From Chelydra serpentina (taxonomy: Eukaryota > Chordata > Testudines > Chelydridae), in assembly GCA_037349315.1 (NCBI GenBank), contig JBAIAC010000133.1:992001-1056000 (forward strand): a stretch of 64,000 bases of DNA. Reading direction: 5' to 3'. This document shows, in pieces, positions 32,850-45,233 of this stretch. The notes beneath the pieces are model-generated. The model did not search any database. It was not told where the DNA came from and saw only the letters and a list, made by a program, of their open reading frames with translations. Position 1 is the first letter of the stretch; each line of letters opens with the position of its first letter. The position numbers were made by a program, and so were the translations under genes.

Positions 32850-33500
32850 TTCATCACTTAGCCAATGGAAAATGAGCACCTACAACTCCCCATGAAATCA
32901 GTAGGGGCTGTGTGTAAAACAGGCGTATCCATGTGTTACCTTAATTGTATGGTGTAATAATTGTACAGCTTAGTCTTATGCTCATATTGTGCTTTGTCCT
33001 CTTCGATGCTGAAAGGTCTACAACAAGTAACTTAATTTGATGAAAAATGGGACACAGTTTTCAAATCCAGAATTGTGAGAAAGAGAACAGAACATCTTGT
33101 GTCAAATGCAACAGTTTGGAGATAGTGATTGCTTGTAGCTCCTATTGTAATCCTGAATATACAGTCTCTGTGCTTTGTGTTAATTCATTCTGAAAAGTGT
33201 GAACTCTGACGCTCATTCTTATTAAAAATTATGCTGCATCTTAATATTGGCTTTCTGGTTTTCCTTTCCCCTCCATTCTTTCTTTCCAAAGCACCCTGGG
33301 TGAAATTCTCCCCAGTGTTGATGGTCAATACCAACCCTATGTACTAATCAATCCCACTCAAATCCATAACTAAGAGGAGAATTAAGTACATTAATTGGTT
33401 AATAGAATTATGCAGGCACTCTATGTGGGGGAAATACCAGGTTGTTACACGTTTCACATAGAATCGTACTAAATATCTAACTTTCAATTCGAATATAGTT
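32850..33500 (+). pseudogene. Orphan CBP 3' UTR with poly(A) signal
   Basis: A copy of the distal CBP-5 3' UTR (from 25,411) including the ATTAAA signal near 33,221 and downstream flank, with no promoter or coding sequence. It was created by the duplication breakpoint and is likely silent, though it could end transcripts that read in from the left. Confidence 0.8.
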
Positions 33501-33508
33501 TCCTGCTC

Positions 33509-34436
33509 TAAATGTTATACACAATTGTAGAATCTTTGTAATATAGTAATGGAAGGAACCTCAAGAGTACATCTAGTCCAGCCCAGTGAGCTCAGGCTGA
33601 ACCAAGTACACCTAGATCATCCCTGACAGGTGTTTAGCTATCCTGTTCTTTATATCCTCCAGGGATGGGGATTCTGCATCTTCCTTTGAAAGTCTAAAAT
33701 CAGTGCTTAGCTCTCATCAAAGTTAGGAACTTTATGCCTACATATATCCTAAAACTCTCTTGCTGCAGATTAAAATAGTTCCTCGTGCTTCCTTTAGTGA
33801 ACATGGGCAACAATTGAACACCATCCCCTCTATAACAGCCCTGTACATACACGAAAAGTTCTATCAGATACCCCCTCCCCACCTCTCTATTTTCATTTCT
33901 CAGTTCTAAATATGCCAAGTTTTTTTTAACCTTTCCACATAGTTCAGGTATTGTAAAACTTTCACCATTTTTGTAGCTCTCCTCTGAACTCACTCCATTA
34001 GGTCGACATCTTTCATGCTAATGTCTGTTGCCCCAAACCAGAGAAAATGCTCCATCCAATGCCCCACCGCTTCCAGTTAGAGTTGGACGATTCGCTTCCT
34101 AAGTATGGGACTTTGCACCTGTCTTTAATGAATTTCAGCATATTGATTTCAGACCCTTTCTGCGATTTGTCAAGGTCATTTGGAATTCAAATCCTGCCCT
34201 CCAAAGTGCTTGCAACCCCTCTCAACGTGGTGTCATCCACTAATTGTCAAAGTCTACTCTTCACACCCAAATCATTAAGAAAATATCTCATAGTACAGGA
34301 ACCAGGACAACCTCCTACATGTCCCCACTACATATGGCCTCCCACATAGAAAGAAAAGGCATTGATAACTAGTCTTTGAGTCTGCCAGTTAGGCACCCAC
34401 ATTTTAGAAATTTCATCGCAACCGTAAGTTGCTAAT
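33509..34436 (-). mobile_element. CR1 LINE fragment (copy of 26.07-26.99 kb)
   Basis: Same element as at 26,070-26,990, carried by the tandem duplication. It differs by a 7 bp indel near 33,667 and a few substitutions. Confidence 0.75.
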
Positions 34437-34465
34437 AAACAGATAGGCAGCCTTTCTGTTAGAGT

Positions 34466-34796
34466 CTGAATCATAGAATTTTAGAATCATAGAAGATCAG
34501 GGTTGGAAGAGACCCCAGGAGGTTCATCTAGTCCAATCCCCTGCTCAAAGCAGGACCAACAACAACTAAATCATCCCAGCCAGGGCTTTGTCAAGCCGGG
34601 ACTTAAAAACCTCTAAGGATGGAGTTTCCACCACCTCCCTAGGTAACCCATTCCAGTGCTTCACCACCCTCCTAGTGAAATAGTGTTTCCTAATATCCAA
34701 CCTAGACCTCCCCCACTGCAACTTGAGACCATTGCTCCTTGTTCTGTCATCTGCCACCACTGAGAACAGCCAAGCTCCATCCTCTTTGGATGCTGT
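34466..34796 (-). mobile_element. CR1 LINE 3' end (copy of 27.02-27.35 kb)
   Basis: The duplicated younger CR1 3' end. The minus-strand frame 34,760-34,566 reads [13 protein letters not shown] and [15 protein letters not shown]. Confidence 0.82.
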
Positions 34797-35422
34797 AACC
34801 GGAAGGATTAGGAGCTATAAGGGAGAAGGACCAGGAAACAGGGATATTTTCTGTGGTGAGTCTTTCAGTGCCACCCACATCTCAATTCCAGAGAGCTGGG
34901 AGATATACCATCATCCCACCGCAAATACAGAATACATGTGCACCCCTTCCAGAACTACATATGTAGCAAAATTATGAGAAAATGTACCAGAACATACAAA
35001 ACAAAATAGTGACATAAACATCACAACAATGTACATTCAGCACACTAAATCCTGCCAACTGCTTGCCCTAAATCAGGCCCACCATTGCCCGGGTGCACCA
35101 AGCCAACTTTTCATGTCATGTCAAAATGTATTTGGGTTTCCACACATTCCAACTTTTTCTGCAGCAGGAAGAAAGACCGAATTGTCCGTTGCTCCTTTCC
35201 AAGCTGAACCAAAGGGGCTAGAGAGGTATGCAGCTACGTCCCAACCAAACAGAGGTCTCCTCAGAGCCAGAGGAGAGACTCGAGCCATAACCCAGTGCCA
35301 AGCTGGCTGTAATGGATTGGGAGGGTCAAGAATCCCTTACCATCCAGGGTAAAGGAATCCAACCTCGTTGGCCAACACCCTGATGTTGGTCAGTATTGGA
35401 GAGCCAAGGGGGAAAGACTGAG
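34797..35422. other. Shared spacer (copy), no gene seen
   Basis: A copy of 27,351-27,976. No gene is supported. Confidence 0.5.
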
Positions 35423-35606
35423 TCATAGAATCATAGAATATCAGGGTTGGAAGGGACCTTTGGAGGTCATCTAGTCCAACCCCCTGCTCAAAGCAGGACC
35501 AATCCCCAATTTTTGCCCAGGATCCCCAAATGGCCCCCTCAAGGATTGAACTCACAACCCTGGGTTTAGCAGGCCAATGCTCAAACCACTGAGCTATCCC
35601 TCCCCC
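35423..35606 (-). mobile_element. tRNA-derived SINE with CR1-like tail (copy)
   Basis: A duplicate of the SINE at 27,977-28,160 with the same boundaries. It came with the segmental duplication and is not an independent insertion. Confidence 0.85.
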
Positions 35607-36092
35607 AGTGTTGCATATGTGGAGACCGAAGAGAGGGAATAGCTCTGACGAAGGTACCTCAGGGAATCGATGACTAGCACCAAGGCCAAGATTTTCAGAA
35701 AAGGTTGGTGAGATGTAATGCCTTATGTCTCGGGTGCTCAACTAGAATTACCTTAACAGGGCATTTCGGATATTGCTCAGCACTTGCCCTCTGACAAGGG
35801 AATGCCATGAATGTTTCTCTGGCAGCCCAAAACTGAGGCTCCCAAACACCTGATCTTTCAGAAAATCATGATGTAACTAGATAGCTGGCGAGATTAAAGG
35901 CGTGGCTTTGCCCTGCCTCTGGTACAAGACACAGGTCTGGATTCTGTTCTCCTTTGCCCCTGTAAAAACCCAGCAGTGCTCCTTTGTCCTCTTCAGAGTA
36001 ACCCCAGAATTACAACAGTTTAAGATGAGAATTTACACTTTTGTGTGTTCATCACTAGCTTTGTGTGTTCTTCACTCGCTTGTTGTTCACTA

Positions 36093-37077
36093 GTTATAAA
36101 GAAAGGTTACAAAAAACTGGGCATGTTTATACTCCAAAAATCAAAAACGAAGGGAGAGACCTGACAACAGTCTTCATAAATGTTCAGGGCTGTTACAGAG
36201 AAGAATGTGATCAATTGTTCTCCATGTTCAGTAAAGGTAGGACTAGGAGGAACTGACTTAATCTGCAACAAGGGACATTTAGCTTACATATAAGCATAAA
36301 CTTTCTAACTATCATGATAGTTAAGCTGTGATTTTAGGCTTTCAAGGGAAGTTATGGAATCCCTGTCACTGGAGGTTTGAAGAACAAGTTATACAAACAC
36401 ATCAGGGATCGTTTATGTGTGCTTGGTCCTGCCTCAGTGTAGAGAAATGGACTACATAAGAACGGCCATACTGGGTCAGACCAAAGGTCCATCTAGCCCA
36501 GTATCCTGTCTTCCGACAGTGGCCAGTGCAAGGTGCCCCAGAGGGAATGAACAGAACAGGTAACCATCAAGTGATCCATCCCCTGTCGCTCATTCCCAGC
36601 TTCTTTCAAACAAAGTCTAGAGACACCATTTCTCCCCATCCTGGCTGATAAGCCATTGATGGACCGATCTCCATGAACATATCTAGTTCTTTTTTGAATG
36701 CTGTTATGGTCTTGGCCTTCACAACATCCTCTGACAAGGAGTTCCACAGGTTGACTGTGCATTATGTGAAGAAATACTTCCTTTTATTTGTTTTTAATCT
36801 TGCTGCCTATTAATGTCATTAGGTGACCCCCTAGTTCTTGTGTTATGAGAAGTGGTAAACAACACTTCCTTATCTACTTTCTCTACACCAATCATGATTT
36901 TATAGATCTCAATCATATCTCCCCTTAGCCATCTCTTTTCCAAGCTGAAAAGTCCCAGTCTTATTAATCTCTCCTCATACAGAATGCGTTCCATCATCTT
37001 TGTTGCCCTTTACATGACCTCTGAAGGCATCCTCCACCCTTATACTTATAGAATTCTATGATTCTATAGAATATTTA
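36093..37077 (+). mobile_element. CR1 LINE fragment split by another CR1 (copy)
   Basis: A copy of 28,621-29,605, with the nested minus-strand CR1 at about 36,458-37,010. Both copies share a 9 bp deletion ('cgttccatcatc') relative to the version at 45.44 kb, which keeps the CR1 form 'ccatacccctaatcat'. Confidence 0.78.
36458..37010 (-). mobile_element. Nested CR1 LINE 3' end (copy)
   Basis: A copy of the nested element at 28,986-29,538. Same orientation and junctions. Confidence 0.82.
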
Positions 37078-37686
37078 GAGCAGGGAAATATATTCTTTTT
37101 GTAAGTCATTTATTGATTCCCATTCTAAAAGAAACCAGTGTAACAAGGGGGTAACTCCCTCCTCTGCACAGGAGTGCTATTGGCCAATTAAAATACCCAA
37201 TTCTCTTCTCACTTATGGGCTTGAGTGGGATTGATGCAGTGCATAGGGCTGGTACTGACCATCGGCACAGTGGAGAATTTCACCCAGAGTGCTTTGGAAA
37301 GAAAGAATGGAGGAGAAAGGAAAACCAGAAAGTCAATAATGTAATGCCACATATTTTTTAATGGGAATGAGCAGTGCACTTTACATTGTAGAATGAATTA
37401 ATGCAGAGCACAGAGAATATATTTTCTGGGTTACAATAGGAGCTACAAGCAATCACTATCTAAAAAGTGTGCATTTCACACAAGATATTCTGCTGGTTTT
37501 CTTTCAGCTGTATATTTGCAAATTATGTCCCATTTTCATCAAATTAAGTTCTTGTTGTAGACCTTTCAGCATCAAATAGGATAAAGGACAAGAGGAGCTG
37601 CAAAACTCATTGTCCATTAGGTGAGTGGGGAATTGTCGTCTTCTATTTGATTTCCTGGTTGTTTCTTGTTCCGTGGATCTTTCTTC
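37078..37686 (-). other. CBP-7 3' UTR, poly(A) signal and 3' flank
   Basis: Minus-strand ATTAAA at 37357-37362. Otherwise as in CBP-6. Confidence 0.75.
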
Positions 37687-38085
37687 TTAACATGGGCCAC
37701 AGTTGCCAAAGCGGGAAGAATAGCACTTCCTACCATATCTCTTCCCATACCCGCATAGGCCCCCGTATCCAGCACCATACCCACCACCGTATCCACCTTC
37801 ATAAGCACCCCCAGAACCAACTGAGCCACCGAAACTACCACCTCCATATGGGCCCCCATATCCGTAGGGTAAATTTGGTAAAGTGCTTCCCACGACGCTG
37901 TCTTGAGGGCAGGTAGCGAGAATTGGTCCCGGGAATCTCACGACAACCGGTGGTGCATAGACCACTGCGCTCGAGTCGCCGCACGACGTGACACAAGGCT
38001 CGTTCCAGGCATTAACATATGGGTCTGGGCAGATGTCGGGATAACATGGCGGGCGGGGGTAACACAGAGATTTGCTGGAAGACAT
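37687..38085 (-). CDS. Corneous beta-protein CBP-7 (132 aa, same protein as CBP-6)
   Basis: All 132 residues match CBP-6: Ser 6, Asn 25, Glu in [16 protein letters not shown] end. The silent sites differ and partly agree with CBP-9 instead (for example 'aaccaactgag' near 37,816 and 'atccgtaggg' near 37,860). This gene lies in the overlap of the two large duplications, so it is the right copy of the first and the left copy of the second. The start codon follows the acceptor at 38106-38109. It is head-to-head with CBP-8. Confidence 0.96.
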   Translation of the reverse strand: MSSSKSLCYPRPPCYPDICPDPYVNAWNEPCVTSCGDSSAVVYAPPVVVRFPGPILATCPQDSVVGSTLPNLPYGYGGPYGGGSFGGSVGSGGAYEGGYGGGYGAGYGGLCGYGKRYGRKCYSSRFGNCGPC

Positions 38086-38765
38086 CTTTTGTGATTGTCG
38101 TATACCTGAAACACACAGTGGAGAGCAAAATAAACATTACACACAATTCTGAGTGTTAGAAGAGATTCAGAGCTCTCTGTTTCTTGAGGACACTTCAATA
38201 CAACCCTAAATCTTCTTATTAAACCTTCAAAAAGCTTTCCTGCCCTATTCAGAGTAAACCACATTTTCACTGTTGAAAGACAACCATTAAGCTAGGAAGA
38301 ATGCTTAAAATGAGTGGTTATTATCCCTTGTAGCAGGTTAGAGGCTCAGTTCAAGTGACTTGACCACCATTGCTTAGCGAGTTACTGGGTGACCTGGGAG
38401 AAGAACTCAGGCCCTCCTGATTTATATTAATGATAGTATTGAGCATGTGAACTCCAGGATCTACTAAATGCTCCTACTGAGAATGGTCTCCCATTGTACT
38501 GCACCCTCTATATGGAGAGAGGAGAATTCCCAAAAGTAATTATTTGGAATGGAGGGGTCCCAATTCCATATGTAGATTTGAAAATCCCAACCTTCTCTTT
38601 CTAAGACTGCATCCACCAAGTTCAGCAATTGACAAGCTAGAGAAAATCTCCTACGGAAAGCAAGCGGCCCCCTTCCCCAACGTCTCTAAAGTCACAGAGT
38701 ATTGGTGATGAATTCAATTCATATTTAAAACTATCACTAAAACCAATTGAGTGAAATAGACTTAC

Positions 38766-38803
38766 CCAGTGCACCAAGGGGATGAAATCAAGAGAAGTGG
38801 ATA
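38766..38803 (-). other. CBP-7 non-coding exon 1
   Basis: Donor GT at 38764-38765 (minus strand). The intron is 38106-38765 (660 bp). Confidence 0.77.
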
Positions 38804-38825
38804 GAACAACCTGCAGTTCCCAGCA

Positions 38826-39155
38826 CTTTTATATGCTTTCTTAGCCAATGGGAAGCAGAGGAAACACCCTTTATGCACTGAGACCTGATCATTAACCAAA
38901 CCAAATGTTTTCTTGCCTGGCTAATTCCTTGAATTGTTGTAATGGCTTTGATCATGGCTAGTCAATTACTCAATTCTCAGTCCCACATAGGATGACATGC
39001 ATATTACACCCTACATTTCCTGTCATCTTAAATCTTTATAGCAAGAAAGCTTCCTGGTATCATCCTACTAACTTCCTTGGTGTCAACACAGGAATAAATC
39101 TAGTTCCATTGCTTTCATTCTGCTTTGAATTATTTCACGGTATGAGGGTGAGTCA
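38826..39155 (-). promoter_or_regulatory. CBP-7 promoter: AP-1, CCAAT, TATA
   Basis: Minus-strand TATAAAAG at 38826-38833, CCAAT at 38845-38849, AP-1 (TGAGTCA on the plus strand) at 39149-39155. Confidence 0.82.
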
Positions 39156-41538
39156 AGGATCTATCACTAGCACAATCTGCTGTCATGCCCAGGATTTCAT
39201 GTTAGTTCATTATATCCAGACTAGAATCTAATGAATGGTAAGGTGTTTACCTCGGAACTCCTTGGTGGATGGGAGAGTTTATTCGGTATGCTTAAAATCC
39301 CCAGCTGTAACTCTTCTCTATGTGTTTGAGCAAACATATTTTTGAAATCCTAGGATGAATTTTTAATCTGTTCAATAACCTTCAAACAGGCCTTCTGGGT
39401 TACAATACTCCCCTGGAAACAGGGTAGTACAAATCCTAGTGTTAAGTTAAATCCCTTAATTCAAAATAGAACTGAAGCAGGATCAAAGTGGTTCATATTA
39501 TTTATGGTCACCCCTGATTCTCAGCCTAATGCTATTAGACATTCCAGTCTGAAGAGATGTCCCGTCAAATGATCAGTGGATTTAAGTCAGGCACTCACAT
39601 GGGGATCACAACAGAACACCCAAGGCCAAACTATGGCGGGCTTCCTCTAGATTTGCAGTTTAAAGTGGGAGTAGTTGAATGGAAAGAGTGCAGTGTTGTA
39701 TAAAGGGTTGGGATTAAAATCTTGGAACGTCATCTCCATCCATGAGCTAAGAAGACAGTGGTGTTCTTCTGAGACAATACTCCTCACAAAGCTCAGGAAG
39801 ACTCACATGAGTGATGGAAAAAAGGCTACTTAATAATGGGGGAGGATTACTGACATTTGAGCTTCCAGAGGAAATAAGAGTAAGCCAGAGTATGCTCAAT
39901 TTTAGTACAGGATGCAATGAAGTCCATGTTACTTAGAAGAAAAAATGTTTTGCTCAGAGAACTCCTCTCATTACTGGCATCTGTTGTGATCCCTTTTTAA
40001 CGCTATTAGTTAATTCTCACTCCCAGACTGTATGACATGCACATGGAACCATGGACATTGCTTTCCTGCAAGGATTCCATGCCCGTTCTTTAAAACCAGT
40101 CTCATGTCCATTTAAAATTTATCCAGGGATCTCTTTAGCGAGGAACAGAGATTTTCTTCATATGCTTAGGATACCCACCTAGAGCTATTTAATATGGGCC
40201 CTGATCCCATGCCCAATGAAATCCAAGGGCATCTTTCCAATGAGTTGAGATTACTTCAAATATGGCCCTGTGATTGGCAATCCTCTCCTCAAGAAAGGGC
40301 CAGCTAAAGACTCTGCACCAAGTAATAAGTCCGTATACACTCCATCTTAGCCATGATGTATCTTCTCTTCATCTTTTCAGGAAAAGTATCCTTAATTCTT
40401 TAGGAATGTCGATACTTTTCTTTAACAAGCAGTTCTGACACTAGTTGAAAGGTCTCATGTCTTTCCATTTAAAGAGAAGCATTTAAGCTGAAGATTTCAA
40501 ACATGACTGGAGATTCCTGGTTCCCGCTTGAGATACTTTATAGGAAATTGGGCTCCAGAGAGCAGGAACTGAGCACATTTGAAACGCAGGGATCTTCATG
40601 GTGTCCGAACTAGGGCACCAAAATCACTAGTCATTTTGAAAATCCTGGCCTTGTGTTTAGTGAAAGAAGTCTTGGTCATTGTTGCTAAATCATTAACCTA
40701 CCTTTTGTTTACTTGGTAAGCTTCGTAGAGTCTTTTTGTCCACCTACTTTCCTGGGCCTAGATGGTGCTGATGAGGGTGTATATAGCAGTTGAAATAAAT
40801 TTGAGCAATGGTGGGGTAGTTTCTAGAAGAGAAGGACCTTACATCCTTTGCTAAGGTAGATCATGCCCTGAATTAATCTAATTTCTGCTGGAAGTGCATT
40901 CCTCAACTATCTCATCATGACAAAGAAGGCTCTATTTCCAACTCTCATGAGAGTCTTCCTTGGGCTTTCTTTGTCAGGAGCACTGACCCAGAAGAAAACC
41001 ACCCTCTTGTGGTGATGCAGTTTCAATATTTTAATCCCAAATCTTTACACAACACTGCAATAGGGGGACCCTTAGGTGTCCTGTTCTGATCCTCAGGTGA
41101 GTCCCTAACCTTAAACCACTGATCACTTGACTGGACATCTCTTCGGACTGGAATGTCTATTAGCATTACACTGAAAATCAGGGTTGAACACAAATAATAT
41201 GCATCACTTCGATCCTGTTTCAGTTCACTTTGAAGGGATTTAATTTAAGCATTGGGCATGATCTGGACCTGTTTCTAGGAGAGTATAGTCACCCAGAAGG
41301 CCTGGTTTGAAGGCCATTGAACTGACTGAAAAGGCATCAATGGATGTCAAAAACAAATTGTCTCAAACACATGGTGAAGAGTTTTGGGTGGGGATTCTAA
41401 GCATGGTGAATAATCTCCCATCCGCCAAGGAGTTCCAAGGTTAAACCCCACCTTGCTGCTAATTAGATACTAGTTTTGGTATAACGAACTAACATGGAAT
41501 CCTGTGCATGACAGCAGATTGTGCTAGTGATACACCCC
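39156..41538. other. Head-to-head spacer between CBP-7 and CBP-8
   Basis: No gene. The left part is CBP-7 upstream flank. About 39,905-40,320 is the upstream remnant of the relic promoter. The right part (from about 40,320) is the CBP-8 upstream flank, similar to 12.9-14.3 kb and, inverted, to 59.7-61.3 kb. Confidence 0.55.
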
Positions 41539-41868
41539 TGAGTCACCCTCATACTGTGAAGAAATTCAAAGCAGAACATTAAAAATGGAACTATATTTAT
41601 ATCAGTGTTGGCATCAAGCAAGATAATAGCATGATACCGGGAAGGTATCTTGCCCATAACGATTTAAGATGACATAAACTGCAGGGTGTATTCTGCATCT
41701 CATCCTATGTTTGACTGAGAACTGAGTAATTGATTAACCTCATCAAAGCCATGACAACAATTAGAGGAATTAGCCAGGCAGGAGAACATTTGGTTTGGTT
41801 AATGATCAGGTCTCAGTGCATAAAGGGTGTTTCCTCTGCTTCCCATTGGCTAAGACAGCATATAAAAG
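41539..41868 (+). promoter_or_regulatory. CBP-8 promoter: AP-1, CCAAT, TATA
   Basis: TGAGTCA at 41539-41545, ATTGG at 41845-41849, TATAAAAG at 41861-41868. Confidence 0.82.
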
Positions 41869-41890
41869 TGCTGGGAACTGCAGGTTGTTC

Positions 41891-41928
41891 TATCCACGTC
41901 TCTTGACTCCATCCCCTTGGTGCACTGG
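41891..41928 (+). other. CBP-8 non-coding exon 1
   Basis: Ends at GTAAGT (41929). The intron is 41929-43429 (1,501 bp), the long class, with no other gene in it. Confidence 0.77.
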
Positions 41929-43449
41929 GTAAGTCTATTTTACTCAATTGGTTTTAGTGATAGCTTTAAATATGAACTAAATCCTTCTCCAATACTCTGT
42001 GACTTTAGAGATGTTGGAGAAGAGGGCATCTTGCTTTCGATAAGAGACTTTCTGTAGCTTGCCAACTGAAGACCTTAGGGATTTTCAAATCTTCATATGG
42101 GATTGGGACCCTCTTGTTCTCAGTAAATGGAGCTTGGACAGGGAAATCCCTTAGAGCATTATGACAAATGTCAGCCTCCATCTACTTTGATTATTGACTG
42201 CACTAGTCTGACTCTTTATATATAAATATACGCATCGCCAGATCCTCAGCTGACTTCATTGGAACTGTGACTTCATCAGAAACATTTACCTGGGCTGATG
42301 ATCTGACCCTACTCTTTCCATAAAACTATGGAGATCAGCTTTCATATATAACTATTGGACAGCAATGTGGCTGTTCTTTTCAGTTTAGTAGATACAGCTC
42401 TAGGTATAATTGAAAGCAAGAGTTTTGAAGGGATATATAGGTGTTTTCCTGCAGGGAAAAGCTTGCCTCTGCTTTAGGTGTGCTAGAAAGAAACCCTGAT
42501 TATGAGAAGTCACTCCATACTGGACAACTTCACGGTACTTGTACATTAATCTGAAGCATTAGAGGCATAATCTGAGGATGCTGCACACTATTAAAGACAG
42601 GATACTAGCCGAGATGGACAGCTGATCTTATCCAGTATGGCCATACTTAATTTGTTGGCGGTACAACTTTAAAACCGTGTCTCCAACCTCTTAGGTAATC
42701 GCCTTTCCCATCAGCATAGTGTATTTCAGTCTTTGCATGTACAGCGCCCAGCGCAATGGGGTACCATTCTCGGTTGTAGCATGTAGGAAATACAGGAATT
42801 CAAAAGATCAATTCTATCCTTACTATCAATCAGGAGGGCCTGAGTTCTAATCCCAATTTACCCTGTGACTTCCACTGAGCATCTAGTAACCTGCCATAGG
42901 GATAATAACCACTCATTTCATAGGGGTTTTGTGCAGATTAATGGTTCCCTGAAGTAGTGAAAAGGTAGCTTACTGTGATTGTGCTGGGAAAGCTTTTCAT
43001 TACAGTTTAAAGATTTAAAAAGAAGGGTCAGGGGTTGGATGGGGGTAGCCTCAAAAAACAGAGAGCAGGAAGACTAGAGAGGTGACAGCATGGCATGGGG
43101 ATGTTAGAAGGTCAAAGCAGAGGTGATCTTGAGGAAAAGTGGCCAATAAAGGCTTAGTAGATGAAGAAAAGTTCATGGATGGGACCCAAAGAAATAGGAA
43201 AGTTGCTTGGCATGGGAAGGAAGAAGACAAACTGTACGAAGGTGTCACAGGGGTTGGTTAGGCAGACGACTTAGGGTGAACAGGGCTAAAAGGAAGAAAT
43301 GGGATCAGATATGGATCTTTTTTTAATTGGACCTTCTTAGCATCTATTACCGTATTACACTAGTTGTGAATCTCCTATGTCACTGTGAATTGCGTGTTAT
43401 GTTTACCCTGTCTCTACTGTGTGTTTCAGGCATACCACAATCACAAAAG

Positions 43450-43848
43450 ATGTCTTCCAGCAAAGCTCTGTGTTACCCACGCCCACCATGTTATCCCGAC
43501 ATCTGCCCAGACCCATATGTTAATGCCTGGAATGAGCCTTGTGTCACATCATGCGGAGACTCGAGCGCAGTGGTCTATGCACCACCGGTTGTCGTGAGAT
43601 TCCCGGGACCTATTCTCGCTACCTGCCCTCAAGACAGCGTCGTGGGAAGCACCTTACCAAATTTACCCTATGGATATGGGGGCCAATATGGGGGTGGTAG
43701 CTTCGGTGGCTCAGTCGGTTCTGGGGGTGCTTATGGAGGTGGATACGGTGCTGGGTATGGTGGTGGATACGGGGGCTTATGCGGGTATGGAAGGAGATAT
43801 GGTAGGAAGTGCTATTCTTCCCGCTTTGGAAGCTGTGGCCCATGTTAA
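43450..43848 (+). CDS. Corneous beta-protein CBP-8 (132 aa)
   Basis: A standard CBP with Asn 25, core 44-59, Gln for Pro at 79 (YGGQYGGG), tail [16 protein letters not shown] and [18 protein letters not shown] end. An in-frame upstream ATG at 43,327 lies inside the intron (acceptor TTTCAG ends 43,429), so the 173-residue reading is rejected and 43450 is used. It differs from CBP-10 by one residue. It is head-to-head with CBP-7 and tail-to-tail with CBP-9. Confidence 0.96.
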   Translation: MSSSKALCYPRPPCYPDICPDPYVNAWNEPCVTSCGDSSAVVYAPPVVVRFPGPILATCPQDSVVGSTLPNLPYGYGGQYGGGSFGGSVGSGGAYGGGYGAGYGGGYGGLCGYGRRYGRKCYSSRFGSCGPC

Positions 43849-44340
43849 ACCCAGAAGAAAGAGCCACAGAACAAGAAAGAACCAGGAAATGAAAGAGACG
43901 ATGGAGATTCACCACTTAGCTAATGGAAAATGAGCACCTACAACTCCACATGAAATCAGTGGGGGTGGTGTGTAAATCAGACCTATCAATGTCTTTTCTT
44001 GTTACATGTTACCTTAACTGTATGGTCTAATAATTGTGCAACTTAGTCTTATGCTCATATTCTGCTTTGTCCTCTTTGAGGCTGAAAGATCTACAACAAG
44101 TAACTTAATCTGATGTAAAACGAGACATGGTTTTCAAATGTACAGCTGTGAGAAAGAGAACAGAACATCTTGTGTCAAATGCATCACTTTGGAGATAGTG
44201 ATCGCTTGTAGCTTCTATTGTAACCGTGACTATACAGGCTCTTTGCTTTGCATTAATTAATTCTGTAAGTGTAAACGCCGATGCTCATTCTCATTAAAAA
44301 TTATGCTTCATCTTAATATTGGCCTTCTGGTTTTCCTTTC
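43849..44340 (+). other. CBP-8 3' UTR and poly(A) signal
   Basis: ATTAAA at 44293-44298. The conserved downstream flank seen in other genes is cut off about 40 bp later, where the repeat at 44,341 begins. Confidence 0.75.
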
Positions 44341-44871
44341 CAAGCTCTCATTCAATCTCTCTGGTCACTCAGTAACAGACCTAAAAGTGGCAATTCTTCA
44401 ACCAAAAAACTTCAAAACCAGACTCCAGTGAGAAACTGCTGAACTGGAATTAATTTGCAAACTGGATACCATTAAATTAGGCTTGAATAAAGACTGGGAG
44501 TGGCTGGGTCATTACACAAACAGAAAACTATTTCCCCGTGCTACGTTTTCCCCTACGGTTACTCACACCTTCTTGTCAATTGTTTGAAATGGGCCATCCT
44601 CATTATCACTACAAAAGTTTTTTTTCTCCTGCTAATAATAGCTCACCTTAATTGATTAGTCTCTTCTAGTTGGTATGGCAACCCCCATCTTTTCATGTTC
44701 TCTCTATATATGTATATCTTCCTACTGTATGTTCCACTCTATGCATCTGATGAAGTGGGTTTTAGCCCATGAAAGCTTATGCCCAAATAATTTTTTTAGT
44801 CTCTAAGGTGCCACAAGCACTCCTCGATCTTTTTGCAGATACAGACTAACACGGCTACCACTCTGAAACCT
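44341..44871 (-). mobile_element. Unclassified turtle interspersed repeat (~530 bp)
   Basis: Read on the minus strand it begins near 'aggtttcagagtggtagccg' and 'tgttagtctgtatctgcaaa', and contains 'cttgtggcaccttagagact' and 'gcataagctttcatgggct'. The same family is inserted at 55,735-56,221, so it is a dispersed element. I recognise the pattern as common in turtle DNA but cannot assign its class. Its arrival coincides with loss of the normal CBP 3' flank on the left. Confidence 0.7.
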
Positions 44872-45233
44872 GAATTTTTCCTTTGCTCCTTTCGAAGCTG
44901 AACCAAAGGGGCCAGGGAGGTGTGCAGCAACATCCCAGCCAAACAGGTCTCTTCAGAGCCAGACGAGAGACTCAAGCCATAACAAAATGCCAAGCTGGAT
45001 GCAATGGATTGGGAAGAGCACAAAGCCCATGCCATCCAGGGTAAAGGAATCCAATCTCGTTGGTCAACACCCCAATATCGGACAGTATTGGAGAGCCAAG
45101 GGGGAAAACACTGAGCGAGGGTTGCATATGAAGAGACCACAGAGAGGGTATTGATCTGACCAAGATGACTCAGGGAATCTATGAATAAAGCCAAGGCCAA
45201 GATTTTCAGAAGTGACTAGTGATTTGTGTTGCC
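44872..45233. other. Shared spacer fragment, no gene seen
   Basis: Matches 27,740-27,990 and 17,600-17,960 ('gctgaaccaaaggggccagg', 'agagccaagggggaaaac'). It has no SINE, so it represents the empty site. Confidence 0.55.

Larger units (their letters stand above)
32850..40321. repeat. 7.4 kb tandem duplication, copy 2
   Basis: The second copy of 25,411-32,849, holding CBP-7. It begins inside a CBP-5-type 3' UTR without the coding part. At the right it continues into 'gtaataagtccgtatacac', which the first copy lacks because it was cut there. Confidence 0.93.
36863..45233. repeat. 8.4 kb duplication, copy A
   Basis: Matches 45,307-53,698 in direct order: part of the nested CR1, CBP-7, the head-to-head spacer, CBP-8, the 44.3 kb repeat and the following spacer. 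Offsets are 8,444 at the left edge, 8,455 through CBP-7 and 8,465-8,467 through CBP-8, so only small indels separate the copies. Confidence 0.93.

Noticed and set aside
43327..43449. An N-terminally extended CBP (173 aa) starting at 43,327, and the similar 51,792 and 24,799 starts
   Set aside because: The extra codons lie upstream of a perfect acceptor shared by all copies, so they are intron sequence.
44796..45200. A 134-residue minus-strand frame, repeated at 53,261
   Set aside because: It crosses the end of an interspersed repeat into spacer DNA and has no family features; its repetition comes from the 8.4 kb duplication.
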